The notes under the pieces were generated by a model, which ran no database searches, had not been told where the DNA came from, and saw only the letters and a program-made list of their open reading frames with translations. Position numbers and translations under genes: made by a program. Positions 51,059 to 62,216 of a stretch of DNA of 64,000 nt are shown here, piece by piece. Each line of letters starts with the position of its first letter. Position 1 is the first letter of the stretch. Source of the DNA: Pseudoxanthomonas wuyuanensis (GTDB taxonomy: Bacteria; Pseudomonadota; Gammaproteobacteria; Xanthomonadales; Xanthomonadaceae); assembly GCF_900215535.1 (NCBI RefSeq), contig NZ_OCND01000001.1, positions 620,001-684,000 on the forward strand, written 5' to 3'.

Positions 51059-53254
51059 ATGGGCAACCTGTCTGACTGGGTCAAAACCCGGCTATCCAAC
51101 CGGCCCGACAGCGAACACGGGCAGGCGCTGATCCGCGTCGCCATTTTTACCGGCGTCATCCTCTACATGACCGGCGCCGCCTGGCACGGCAGCCTGTCGC
51201 CGGATGTGTACGTGGCCGCCATCGCGATGAGCGCGGCCGGTGCCGGCATCGGGCTGGCGCTGTTCATGAGCATCCTGGCCTCGCCCGGCAAGTCCAACGT
51301 CCGCCGCATCATCGGCATGGTCACCGACTACGGTCTGATGACCGTGGCGATGACGTGGAAGGGCGAACCGCTGGCCTGGCTTTATGTGATTCTGATGTGG
51401 GTGACCGTCGGCAACGGCCTGCGCTACGGAAACCGTTTCCTGCTGGGCGCGGTCGCCTCGGCATGCGTGTCCTTCGGCACCGTCGTCGCGCTGAACCCAT
51501 ACTGGCAGCAGAACCTGAGCCTGGGCATCGGGCTGTGGTTCGGGCTGATCGCGGTGCCGATGTACCTGTCCGGGCTGCTGCGCCAGCTGACCCGCGCCAC
51601 CGAGGAAGCCCGCCGCGCAAACGAGGCCAAGAGCCGCTTCCTGGCCAATATGAGCCACGAATTCCGCACCCCGCTCAACGGCCTGTCGGGCATGTCCGAG
51701 CTGCTGGCGACCACCCGGTTGGACAGCGAACAGCGCGAATGCCTGTCCACCATCCAGGCGTCCGCGCGCAGCCTGCTGGCACTGGTGGAAGACGTGCTGG
51801 ACATCTCGGCCATCGAGGCCGGCAAGCTCAAGCTCAACCTGGTCGATTTCTCGCCGCGCGAGATCGTCGACAACATCGGCATGATCCTGGCGCCGCAGGC
51901 GCGTTCCAAGCAGTTGAACTACGAGGTCAGTTTCGCGCCGGGCGTACCCGAGCGGCTGCGCGGCGATGCTGGCCACCTGCGGCAGGTGCTGTTGAACCTG
52001 GCCGGCAACGCGGTCAAGTTCACCGATGCCGGGCATGTCCGCTTGGAAGTGGCCCCAGGCGCGGCGCGCACCGACGGCGGCGTATGCCTGCGCTTTACCG
52101 TCAGCGACACCGGCGTCGGCATACCGGCAGCGGTGCGCACCCGCCTGTTCGAAGCGTTCGAGCAGGCAGATGCCAGCCTGGCCCGCCGTTACGGCGGCAC
52201 CGGCCTGGGCACCACGATTGCCAAGGGCCTGACCGAGGCCATGGGCGGCACCATCGGCTTCGAGAGCACCGAGCAGCAGGGCAGTTCGTTCTGGGTCGAG
52301 CTGCCGTTCGAAACCGTGCAGGCCCGGCCGGCAGTGGCGCCCGTCCATGCTCCGGAAAGCTGGCTGGAAGAATCCGTGCCGGCCGGCTCCGAGAACATCA
52401 TCGCTTTCTCGGATCCGTTCCTGCGCCACCGCGCCCGCGTGCGCAGCATGCAGTTGCTGGTCGCCGACGATCATGAGGCCAACCGGATGGTGGTGCAGCG
52501 CCTGCTGCAGAAGGCGGGCCACAAGGTGACCTGCGTCAACGGCGGCGAAGACGTGCTGAATGCGCTGGAATCCTCCGATTACGATGCGGTCATCTGCGAT
52601 TTGCACATGCCCGATGTCAGCGGACTGGATCTGCTCAAGCAGCTGCGGGTCATGGAAGCCGGCGGCGGCAGGCGCACGCCGGTGCTGATCCTCAGCGCCG
52701 ACGTCACTCCCGAGGCGATCCGCAACTGCGAAAAGGCCGGTGCGCGCGCGTTCATGGCCAAACCGGTTGTCGCCAGCCGGCTGCTGGATGTGCTGGCCGA
52801 AGTGGCCACCAACGGCAACATCAGCGTCACCGCGACTCCGGCCGCGCCGGCGTCGGCGCCGATGCGCCTGGGCGATGAGATCCTGGATCTGACCGTACTC
52901 GACGAGCTCAGCGCGCTGGGCATGGGCGATGTTTTCGAGCGCGAGTTCATCGCGCAATGCCTCAACGACGCCGATGGCTGCATTGGCGCCATGGCGCATG
53001 CGATGGAGCAGGAGACCGGCGAGAATCTGCGCGACCACGCCCATGCCTTGAAGGGCGTCGCCAGCAATCTGGGCCTGGTCAAGGTTGCAGCGGCTGCCAG
53101 CGAACTGATGCGGCTCAGCGACTGGCAGATTTCGCGCGAATGGAAACAGCGGCTGGCTGCGCTCAATTCCTATCTGGCGCAGGGCCGTTCTGCGTTGGAA
53201 ACGCGCGCGCGCGCGCGTCAGCAGAGCAGCGAGCACGGCAGCGATCGTACCTGA
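51059..53254 (+). CDS. rpfC: DSF sensor hybrid histidine kinase RpfC
   Basis: The 731-residue DSF receptor. An N-terminal sensor with five hydrophobic segments (about 25-180) is followed by HisKA with His in [12 protein letters not shown] (about 200), then HATPase with [17 protein letters not shown] and YGGTGLGT. The REC domain has [20 protein letters not shown] and Asp in VICDLHMPD (about 512). The C-terminal Hpt has His in [14 protein letters not shown] (about 660). It phosphorylates RpfG and, in Xanthomonas, also restrains RpfF through its REC domain. It is convergent with rpfF. Confidence 0.95.
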   Translation: MGNLSDWVKTRLSNRPDSEHGQALIRVAIFTGVILYMTGAAWHGSLSPDVYVAAIAMSAAGAGIGLALFMSILASPGKSNVRRIIGMVTDYGLMTVAMTWKGEPLAWLYVILMWVTVGNGLRYGNRFLLGAVASACVSFGTVVALNPYWQQNLSLGIGLWFGLIAVPMYLSGLLRQLTRATEEARRANEAKSRFLANMSHEFRTPLNGLSGMSELLATTRLDSEQRECLSTIQASARSLLALVEDVLDISAIEAGKLKLNLVDFSPREIVDNIGMILAPQARSKQLNYEVSFAPGVPERLRGDAGHLRQVLLNLAGNAVKFTDAGHVRLEVAPGAARTDGGVCLRFTVSDTGVGIPAAVRTRLFEAFEQADASLARRYGGTGLGTTIAKGLTEAMGGTIGFESTEQQGSSFWVELPFETVQARPAVAPVHAPESWLEESVPAGSENIIAFSDPFLRHRARVRSMQLLVADDHEANRMVVQRLLQKAGHKVTCVNGGEDVLNALESSDYDAVICDLHMPDVSGLDLLKQLRVMEAGGGRRTPVLILSADVTPEAIRNCEKAGARAFMAKPVVASRLLDVLAEVATNGNISVTATPAAPASAPMRLGDEILDLTVLDELSALGMGDVFEREFIAQCLNDADGCIGAMAHAMEQETGENLRDHAHALKGVASNLGLVKVAAAASELMRLSDWQISREWKQRLAALNSYLAQGRSALETRARARQQSSEHGSDRT

Positions 53255-53324
53255 GCGTATGCCTGTGCCGGCAACGGCAGAGGCCGGAGGATGGCTGCTG
53301 GCGGAAAGGGAAGGCAATGAAAGC

Positions 53325-53362
53325 GGAGTGCTGGCGGGCGGAACGATCCGGCCCGCCACTCC
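53325..53362. terminator. Hairpin between convergent rpfC and rpfF
   Basis: GGAGTG...GCGGGC pairs with GCCCGC...CACTCC around a GGAACGATCC loop. It lacks a long T-run but lies between two converging stop codons, so it may end transcripts from either side. Confidence 0.45.
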
Positions 53363-53410
53363 AAAGAACGGCTATGTTCTTTGCCCCCTGTCAGTTGGCG
53401 TTGGCGGTTC

Positions 53411-54280
53411 TCAGGCGGCCTTGATACTTGCGCGCTTTTCCTGCGCCCGCACGATGCGCTCCATCATCCGCAGCGATTTGTCGCCCAGGGCCAGTGCGGT
53501 ATCCACCCAGATTTCGGTGATGCCCATCAGCTCGTCGTAGCTGACCCGCTGCGAGATGCCGCGCACGCTGTTCATCGCCAGATGCGAGTAGGGTGCGCGC
53601 TGCTGCTGGCGGATGAGATCCTGCACGGCCACTTCGCCCTGACCCTTCGGCACCAGCACATCGACGATGCCCATGCGATGGAATTCCTCGCTGCTGTACA
53701 TGTGGCCATCAAGGATGATGCGTTCGGCCAGCTGCGGCGAGACCCGCTTGCACAGGAACGAATAGGCGCCCATACCGGGGAACAGCCCGAACAGAACCTC
53801 AGGCAGCCCCATCTCGACGCCTTCCTCGGCGACGATGGTGTGGCACGCCAGCGCCATTTCCAGACCGCCGCCCAACGCATCGCCCTGTACCAGCGCAATC
53901 GTGCGCACGTCGCCGCCCAGGCCGGTATGCAGGGTGTAGACGCCTTCCACGCAGCGGCGCGCGTAGGCGAGCAGGTGCGCACGGTCGTTGGCGCGGATCA
54001 GTTTCGAGAACAGATCCAGGTCCCCGCCCAGGTTGAACGCCGAAGCGGCGGAAGCCAGCACGAAATGCCGCAGCCTGCCGGGCTGGCGTTCGCTTTCGCG
54101 CAGCGTGATGGATGAAGTGAAGCTCCACATTTCGTCCAGCAGTTCGTTGCGGAAGCATGGACGCGAGCCGGTGCCGGCATCGTTGTGCATGTACATCCAG
54201 TGGCTGTTGGCATCGGGAGCGGATTCCACGCGAATGGTGGAGTAGTGGCGGGTACGTTGCAGTTTTTCGATGTTGCTCAT
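53411..54280 (-). CDS. rpfF: DSF synthase RpfF (crotonase family)
   Basis: A 289-residue enoyl-CoA hydratase-fold enzyme that makes the diffusible signal factor, cis-11-methyl-2-dodecenoic acid in Xanthomonas, through its dehydratase and thioesterase activities. The two catalytic glutamates known from X. campestris RpfF are at the same positions: Glu141 (GDALGGGLEM) and Glu161 (GLPEVLFG). The oxyanion-hole region ASAASAFNLGGDLDLF is intact. The start is the ATG at 54280, giving the standard length. A Clp-like site lies about 170 bp upstream. Confidence 0.96.
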   Translation of the reverse strand: MSNIEKLQRTRHYSTIRVESAPDANSHWMYMHNDAGTGSRPCFRNELLDEMWSFTSSITLRESERQPGRLRHFVLASAASAFNLGGDLDLFSKLIRANDRAHLLAYARRCVEGVYTLHTGLGGDVRTIALVQGDALGGGLEMALACHTIVAEEGVEMGLPEVLFGLFPGMGAYSFLCKRVSPQLAERIILDGHMYSSEEFHRMGIVDVLVPKGQGEVAVQDLIRQQQRAPYSHLAMNSVRGISQRVSYDELMGITEIWVDTALALGDKSLRMMERIVRAQEKRASIKAA

Positions 54281-54450
54281 GTCGATGTCCTCGGCAGGTG
54301 TGGGTCCGCGATGTCGTGGCGGCGGGTGCGGATAATGTGACGGATTTGGCATCACGTCGCGATGCTACACCTGAACGAAGAGTTAAAAGCAAGTGGAGAT
54401 CATCGCTTGCAGCACTGGTAAGCCGGTAACAGCCGGGCTAAGCACAAAAA

Positions 54451-54466
54451 TGTGATGAAAATCACG
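54451..54466. promoter_or_regulatory. Clp/CRP-like site between rpfF and rpfB
   Basis: TGTGATGAAAATCACG matches TGTGA-N6-TCACA except at the last base. It is 171 bp upstream of rpfF and downstream of the rpfB terminator. The rest of the 54281-54633 gap has no gene; it probably holds the rpfF promoter. Confidence 0.55.
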
Positions 54467-54595
54467 CAACATAAGGCCGGTTCCTGGCTCGAACACCAGT
54501 GCGCGCGCTGGGAGAGCATCCGAGAGGAAGCCGGCGACCGCGGTATTGCCCGGACATGCCGCAAACATGACGCCCTCGGCGCCTGGGAGAAGAAC

Positions 54596-54621
54596 AAAAA
54601 AAGGCCGGCGTGGAGCCGGCC
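54596..54621 (-). terminator. Rho-independent terminator of rpfB
   Basis: On the minus strand a 7-bp GGCCGGC/GCCGGCC stem is followed by seven T residues, 13 bases after the rpfB stop. rpfF downstream therefore probably uses its own promoter. Confidence 0.85.
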
Positions 54622-54633
54622 TGGTCGTCGCGT

Positions 54634-56319
54634 CTAGTGCGCTGGCGCTTGCGGCGGGTCGCGCAACTCCTTCCGCAGGATCTTGCCGACGTTGGTCTTC
54701 GGCAGTTCCGTCCGGAACTCCACATGCTTAGGCTGCTTGTAACCGGTCAGCTTGTCGCGGCAGAACGTCCGGATCTGCTCCGCAGTCAGCGCGGGATCCT
54801 TCTTGACCACGAATACCTTGACTGCCTCGCCGGATTTATCGTCGGGAACGCCAATCGCGGCGACTTCCAGTACGCCGTCCATGCCGGCGATGACATCCTC
54901 GACTTCGTTGGGATAGACGTTGAAGCCGGACACCAGGATCATGTCCTTCTTGCGATCGACGATGTAGAAGAACCCATCGGCATCCATCTTGGCCATGTCG
55001 CCGGTATGCAGCCAGCCATCGCCGTCGATGACCTTGGCGGTTTCCTCCGGCCGCTGCCAGTAGCCCTTCATCACCTGCGGCCCCTTGATGCACAGTTCGC
55101 CCACTTCGCCAAGCGCCACCATGTTGCCGTCGTCATCCTTGACGCAGGCGTCGGTGGAAGGAATCGGCAGGCCGATGGCGCCGTTGTAGTCCTTCAGGTT
55201 CATCGGATTGATACAGGCGGCCGGCGAGGTTTCGGTCAGCCCGTAGGCTTCCACCAGGGTCACGCCGGTGACCTTCTTCCAGCGTTCGGCCACTGCGCGC
55301 TGCACCGCCATGCCGCCGCCCAGGGTCATCTTCAGGCTGGAGAAATCGATCTGGTCGAAACCGGGCGTATTGAGCAGGCCGTTGAACAGCGTGTTGACGC
55401 CGGTGATGGCGGTGAAGCGCGTCTTGGACAGTTCCTTGACGAAACCGGGCATGTCGCGCGGATTGCTGATGAGATAGTTCAGCCCGCCCAGCTTCATGAA
55501 CACCAGGCAGTTCGCGGTCAGCGCGAAGATGTGATACAGCGGCAGCGCCGTGATGATGATCTCGTGGCCCAGTTGCAGATCGTTGCCCAGCCACGCGCCG
55601 GCCTGCTGCATGTTGGCCACCAGGTTGCGGTGGGTCAGCATGGCGCCCTTGGAAACGCCGGTGGTGCCGCCGGTGTATTGCAGGAACGCGATATCTTCCG
55701 AATCGATGTCCATTTCAGGCAGCTTGTGCAGCTTGCCCAGGGTCAAGGTGTCCTTGAACCGCACCGCGCCGGGAATGTCGTAGTCCGGCACCAGTTTCTT
55801 GACGTACTTGAGCACGAAATTGATCAGCGCGCCTTTCGGGAAACCGAGCAGATCGCCCAGGCCGGTGGTGATGACCTGCTTGACCGGCGTCTCGGCGATG
55901 GCTTCCTGCACCGTCTTGCCGAAATTGTCGACCACCAGCAACGCGGAGGCTCCCGCGTCGGCCAGCTGGTGCTTGAGTTCGCGCGGCGTGTACATCGGAT
56001 TGACGTTCACCACCGTCAGCCCGGCGCGCAGGATGCCGAAAATGGCGATCGGATACTGCAGGCAGTTGGGCGCCATGATGGCGACGCGATCGCCTTTCTT
56101 GAGCTTGAGTTCCCCCAGCAGGTAGGCGCCGAAATCCCGGCTCAGCGCGTCGATTTCGCCGTAGGTCAGCGACTTGCCGAAATTGCTGAAGGCAGGCCGG
56201 TCGCGGTAATCGGCGACCGCCGTTTCGAATACCGAAACGATCGACCGGTACTGCCCCAGATCGATTTCATGCGGCACGCCTTGCGGATAGCTGTTGAACC
56301 ACGGACGATCCTGACTCAT
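54634..56319 (-). CDS. rpfB: Long-chain fatty-acid-CoA ligase RpfB
   Basis: A 561-residue ANL-superfamily enzyme that activates fatty acids with ATP and CoA. The AMP-binding motif is [44 protein letters not shown] and the C-terminal lysine region ([15 protein letters not shown]) are all present. In Xanthomonas RpfB takes part in DSF turnover and returns free fatty acids to lipid synthesis. GGGAG lies 9 bases before the ATG at 56319. It is transcribed toward rpfF, with a terminator between them. Confidence 0.93.
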   Translation of the reverse strand: MSQDRPWFNSYPQGVPHEIDLGQYRSIVSVFETAVADYRDRPAFSNFGKSLTYGEIDALSRDFGAYLLGELKLKKGDRVAIMAPNCLQYPIAIFGILRAGLTVVNVNPMYTPRELKHQLADAGASALLVVDNFGKTVQEAIAETPVKQVITTGLGDLLGFPKGALINFVLKYVKKLVPDYDIPGAVRFKDTLTLGKLHKLPEMDIDSEDIAFLQYTGGTTGVSKGAMLTHRNLVANMQQAGAWLGNDLQLGHEIIITALPLYHIFALTANCLVFMKLGGLNYLISNPRDMPGFVKELSKTRFTAITGVNTLFNGLLNTPGFDQIDFSSLKMTLGGGMAVQRAVAERWKKVTGVTLVEAYGLTETSPAACINPMNLKDYNGAIGLPIPSTDACVKDDDGNMVALGEVGELCIKGPQVMKGYWQRPEETAKVIDGDGWLHTGDMAKMDADGFFYIVDRKKDMILVSGFNVYPNEVEDVIAGMDGVLEVAAIGVPDDKSGEAVKVFVVKKDPALTAEQIRTFCRDKLTGYKQPKHVEFRTELPKTNVGKILRKELRDPPQAPAH

Positions 56320-56414
56320 CTTGTACTCCCTCCCCAGGGTTTATGGGCTCGGTTCCGGCGCATGTCGGCGCATGCGGCCTTGTGGGGGTCCACGACAGGA
56401 GCATACCGTTCCGG

Positions 56415-56909
56415 ATGGAAAAGGCGAAGCGGTTACAGCGGTTACCGATTGCAGCGGCGCTCAATGCGCCGGGATGGACCGGGCTGCTCAAGGCGACGGC
56501 GCTGCTGTTGATGCTGGCGGCGCTGGCCGCCTGCGAGCGGGCGACTCCGGAGCAGCGATTGTGCGAGCGACTGGACGCAATGCAGACGGCGTTGTCGGAA
56601 CGCCGCCCGGCGGAGTTCATCGACGGCGTCAGCGAGGAGTTTTCCGGAAATGGCGGCATGGATCGTGCTGCGGTGCACAACCTGTTGCGGGTACAGCTGC
56701 TGGCCAACCGGCATGTCGGCGCCAAGCTCGGCCCGGCCCAGGTGGAGATGCACGGACGGCAGGCCACTGTCCGGTTCACCGCCGTGCTGACCGGCGGCAG
56801 CGGCCGGTTGCTGCCGGATTCGGCGCAGGTCTATCGTGTCACCAGCGGCTGGCGGGAAGAAGGCGGCCAATGGCGGATCCATTACGCGCAGTGGGAACCG
56901 CAGTTGTAG
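56415..56909 (+). CDS. Hypothetical lipoprotein
   Basis: A 164-residue protein with a signal segment (TALLLMLAALAAC, lipobox LAAC at about residue 40). The N-terminal extension before the hydrophobic stretch is long (about 25 residues), so a later start is possible. The mature part begins ERATPEQRLCERLDAMQTAL and resembles a small NTF2-like or hypothetical periplasmic domain (AVHNLLRVQLLANRHVGA, ATVRFTAVLTGG). Small proteins of unknown role occupy the same interval in Xanthomonas rpf maps. Confidence 0.7.
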   Translation: MEKAKRLQRLPIAAALNAPGWTGLLKATALLLMLAALAACERATPEQRLCERLDAMQTALSERRPAEFIDGVSEEFSGNGGMDRAAVHNLLRVQLLANRHVGAKLGPAQVEMHGRQATVRFTAVLTGGSGRLLPDSAQVYRVTSGWREEGGQWRIHYAQWEPQL

Positions 56910-56927
56910 CGCCGCCGCGGATTCGGC

Positions 56928-57823
56928 TCAGAACCGATAACAGGACGACAGCGCCGCTTTTGCCGCCGCATCGGCACCGTCGAGCGCAAGCTGCCCCTGC
57001 AATCCGTTGTTGATGGTCAGCACGGCAGAGCCGCGCCTGGCGAGCAGAAGGCGTGGCAGCGGCGAAGGCCGCAAGTCGCCGTACCAGACGCTGCCACCGG
57101 CCGATGGCTGGGTCAGCGTCAATGACACGCGCTGGCCGGCAAAATCCAGGCCCAGCACCACCGGCCCGGCAGGCGGCTTGGCCTTCAATGCGAACGCCGC
57201 TATCGGTACGTTCTTTTCGCAGAGCAGGCTCATGCTTTGCACGACGCCCGGGCCGCTCACCGTGGCCACCGGCGGACGGCCGCCGACGGGACGTATCTGC
57301 CACCCTTGGGCAGTGGGCGCCGCTGCTGCCGGGGCAGCCCGCGCCGCTGCCGGACTGGTCTGCAATAGCCGGTTGCCTTGCCAGCGGTAGTACGCGGTCT
57401 TGTCGATGCTCGGGCAGCAGCGCGGGTCGTTGGGCCCCGGCCACTTGGCCTTGACCCGGATCAACCCACGCTCGATATCCATTTTCTCCACGCTGCCCAG
57501 TGCATCGGAAGACTCCGCGGCCAGCGCATAGCCGTTGCCGCGGTCGGTGAATACGGCCAGCGAATTGCTCCAGAAGGTGGCCCGTAAGAAACGGTCAACA
57601 GCACTATTTCGGCCTTTCCGTCGCCATCGAGATCGGCGATTTCGGTCTGGCTGGGCTCGACACTCTCCTGGTTCAGCCTGGCCTGGACGTTGGCGGCTGC
57701 GACATGGCGCTGCACGACGCTTTCCACGCTGGCGGCATCCGGCGTCGCCGCCCCGGCATCGCCGGCAGTGCCGGCCAGCACCGGCAACAACGCGGCGTGC
57801 ATGATGACAATCAGCGATTTCAT
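56928..57823 (-). pseudogene. Frameshifted exported protein with VCBS/FG-GAP-like repeat
   Basis: The start at 57823 gives a signal peptide (MKSLIVIMHAALLPVLAGTAG, cut after about residue 28) and an EIADLDGDGKAEIVLLTVSYG segment, a calcium-binding FG-GAP/VCBS-like stretch. The frame then fails near 57581-57585, where GGGCC would need one more G; the continuation ATFWSNSLAVFTDRGNGYAL lies in another frame and runs to the stop at 56928. The C-terminal part has SLLCEKNVPIAAFALKAKPP and a small beta-rich domain. The whole would be about 298 residues. It could be a real pseudogene or a one-base sequencing error. Confidence 0.7.
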
Positions 57824-57896
57824 TGCCGCTCTCCATCGATTCGCCAGGGGACTGGCAGCAGCGCGGGCTTGCGATCCACTGGCGCGCTGTCCGGCG

Positions 57897-58349
57897 TCAG
57901 CGGCACCTGGCATAGGGCGAGCCGTCGACCAGCGCCCGATTGCGCGCGGTAAAAGGCGGGCCGCCTTTCCAGCCTTCGTCCTGGCCCTCTATGGTCATGG
58001 CGCCTTCCTTTTCGTTGGCGTTGAACGTCATCAGCAGCGGGTAGTTGCCGTTCCCTCCGAAGGGAAAGAACCATTGGCTGATGCCTTCGTAGAAATTGCC
58101 GCCGTAACTGGCGGCAAATTCCATGCGCGAGACTTTTTCCTTGCCGCCGGAAACTTCAAAAGTCATTCCGCTGGCGTCCACCAGCACCTGCGGCTGACGC
58201 TTGCAGTCTCCGCCGGGTGCATAACGGCCATGCAGGGCCTTGAAGTCCTGCAGGCCGGTTATCTCCACCGCGTGGGCGGGGATGGCTGCGGCCATGGCGA
58301 GGGACAGGAGACATCCGGACAGAACGGGGCGGTCGTTGCGGCTTCGCAT
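57897..58349 (-). CDS. Hypothetical periplasmic protein
   Basis: A 150-residue protein with a Sec signal peptide (CLLSLAMAAAIPAHA, cleavage after AHA at about residue 29). The mature part EITGLQDFKALHGRYAPGGD, then VLVDASGMTFEVSGGKEKVS and FFPFGGNGNYPLLMTFNANE is beta-rich, with one Cys at each end (GGDCKR and YARCR) that could form a disulfide. I do not recognise the family. CGGAG precedes the ATG. It is upstream of and co-oriented with the frameshifted gene, 73 bp apart, perhaps one unit. Confidence 0.75.
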   Translation of the reverse strand: MRSRNDRPVLSGCLLSLAMAAAIPAHAVEITGLQDFKALHGRYAPGGDCKRQPQVLVDASGMTFEVSGGKEKVSRMEFAASYGGNFYEGISQWFFPFGGNGNYPLLMTFNANEKEGAMTIEGQDEGWKGGPPFTARNRALVDGSPYARCR

Positions 58350-58531
58350 GGCAATCTCCGTGAAGGGGAGCCGCTTCGGGAGAGGCTCCTTTTCACCGCA
58401 ACGCAAATCCGCCGCAGGGCCGGCCAATGGCAATGCGCCTGCCGTTTCTCCCGGGCAGGCTGCGCCGCATGGGGTGTTTCAGGCGTTCCGCCAGGACGGG
58501 CAATGAGCCAACAGTGAGCGGCAAACCCGAA

Positions 58532-58554
58532 CGCCCGCCGCGTAGCGGCGGGCG
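58532..58554. terminator. GC-rich hairpin after acnA
   Basis: A perfect 10-bp CGCCCGCCGC/GCGGCGGGCG stem with a GTA loop lies 22 bp past the acnA stop. T-runs are short on both strands. It is the main feature of the 58350-58576 gap. Confidence 0.55.
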
Positions 58555-58576
58555 GGTCTTCCGCCGGCGCCGCGGG

Positions 58577-61333
<2,757 letters not shown>

Positions 61334-61534
61334 GTGGGGAGGCTCCTGTAGCTGGGAAGTGGAAAGGCGCGCGGTTCCGAGCGTAACCACCCGGGCAAAG
61401 CCGCCTTGTGAATGCTGGCGTTCATTATCCGCCAATTGGATGACAGGGCAGGATTATCCGCCGCAGCCACCGCCGCAGTTTGAGTATGCATGGAAAAGTA
61501 TGTATTATTTGCGCATACTTTCGAGGGCATAGCG

Positions 61535-61780
61535 ATGGAAGCCACCGTTGCCGAACGCGGGCAGATCACGCTGCCGAAGGCCGTGCGCGATGCGCTGGGC
61601 CTGACCAAGGGCAGCGTACTGAAAGTGGAGTTGGACGGCAGCCGCATCGTGCTGCGCAAGAGCGTGGACGACGCCATTTCGCGCGCGCGCGGGCGCTTCA
61701 AGCTGGACGGCTTTGCCTCCACCGACGAGGCGATGCGCGCCATTCGCGGCCGCGCGCCCGGCGAAGCGCTGGATCCGTAG
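61535..61780 (+). CDS. vapB: AbrB-type antitoxin VapB
   Basis: An 81-residue protein with a swapped-hairpin AbrB/MazE DNA-binding domain: VAERGQITLPKAVRDALGL then GSVLKVELDGSRIVLRKS. The C-terminal part (ARGRFKLDGFASTDEAMRAIRG) probably binds the toxin. It is followed 3 bp later by vapC, the usual order. It should autorepress the pair. An inverted CATACTTT/AGTATG-type motif (TATGCATGGAAAAGTATG and GCGCATACTTTCG) lies before the start and may be its operator. Confidence 0.88.
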   Translation: MEATVAERGQITLPKAVRDALGLTKGSVLKVELDGSRIVLRKSVDDAISRARGRFKLDGFASTDEAMRAIRGRAPGEALDP

Positions 61781-61783
61781 GCC

Positions 61784-62188
61784 TTGATCGCGCTGGATTC
61801 TTCCGTGCTGGTCGACCTGCTGGCCGACGGCCCCCAGGCCGACGCCGCCGAGGCCTGCCTGCGCCAGTGCCTGAGCAGCGGGCCGGTGGTGATCTGCGAT
61901 GTGGCGCTGGCCGAGGTCTGCAGCGCGCTGCGCGACGGCTCCGAGGCGCTGGCGGTGCTGGAGGAAATGAGCATCCGTTACAGCCCGCTGGAGGCAAAGT
62001 CGGCGCTGCGCGCCGGCGAGATGCTGCGCCGTTACCGCCAGCGCGGCGGCAGCCGGGTCCGCGCGGTGCCCGATTTCCTGATCGGCGCCCATGCGCTGCT
62101 GCAATGCAATGGCCTGATCACTCGCGACGACAGTTTTTACCGGGACTACTTCAAGGGCTTGAAGCTGATCGTCCCGGCCACCGAATAA
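61784..62188 (+). CDS. vapC: PIN-domain ribonuclease toxin VapC
   Basis: A 134-residue PIN nuclease. The acidic residues are in place: Asp5 ([11 protein letters not shown]), Glu in [11 protein letters not shown], Asp in [12 protein letters not shown], and a final Asp in [11 protein letters not shown]. VapC toxins cut specific tRNAs or rRNA. The start appears to be a TTG at 61784, right after the vapB stop. The pair sits between two aconitase genes that flank it head to tail with acnB. Confidence 0.88.
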   Translation: MIALDSSVLVDLLADGPQADAAEACLRQCLSSGPVVICDVALAEVCSALRDGSEALAVLEEMSIRYSPLEAKSALRAGEMLRRYRQRGGSRVRAVPDFLIGAHALLQCNGLITRDDSFYRDYFKGLKLIVPATE

Positions 62189-62216
62189 CCCCCTTCACCG
62201 AACCACCGGAGTCACC

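Noticed and set aside
51053-51061. rpfH between rpfG and rpfC
   Set aside because: Only 3 bases separate the two genes.
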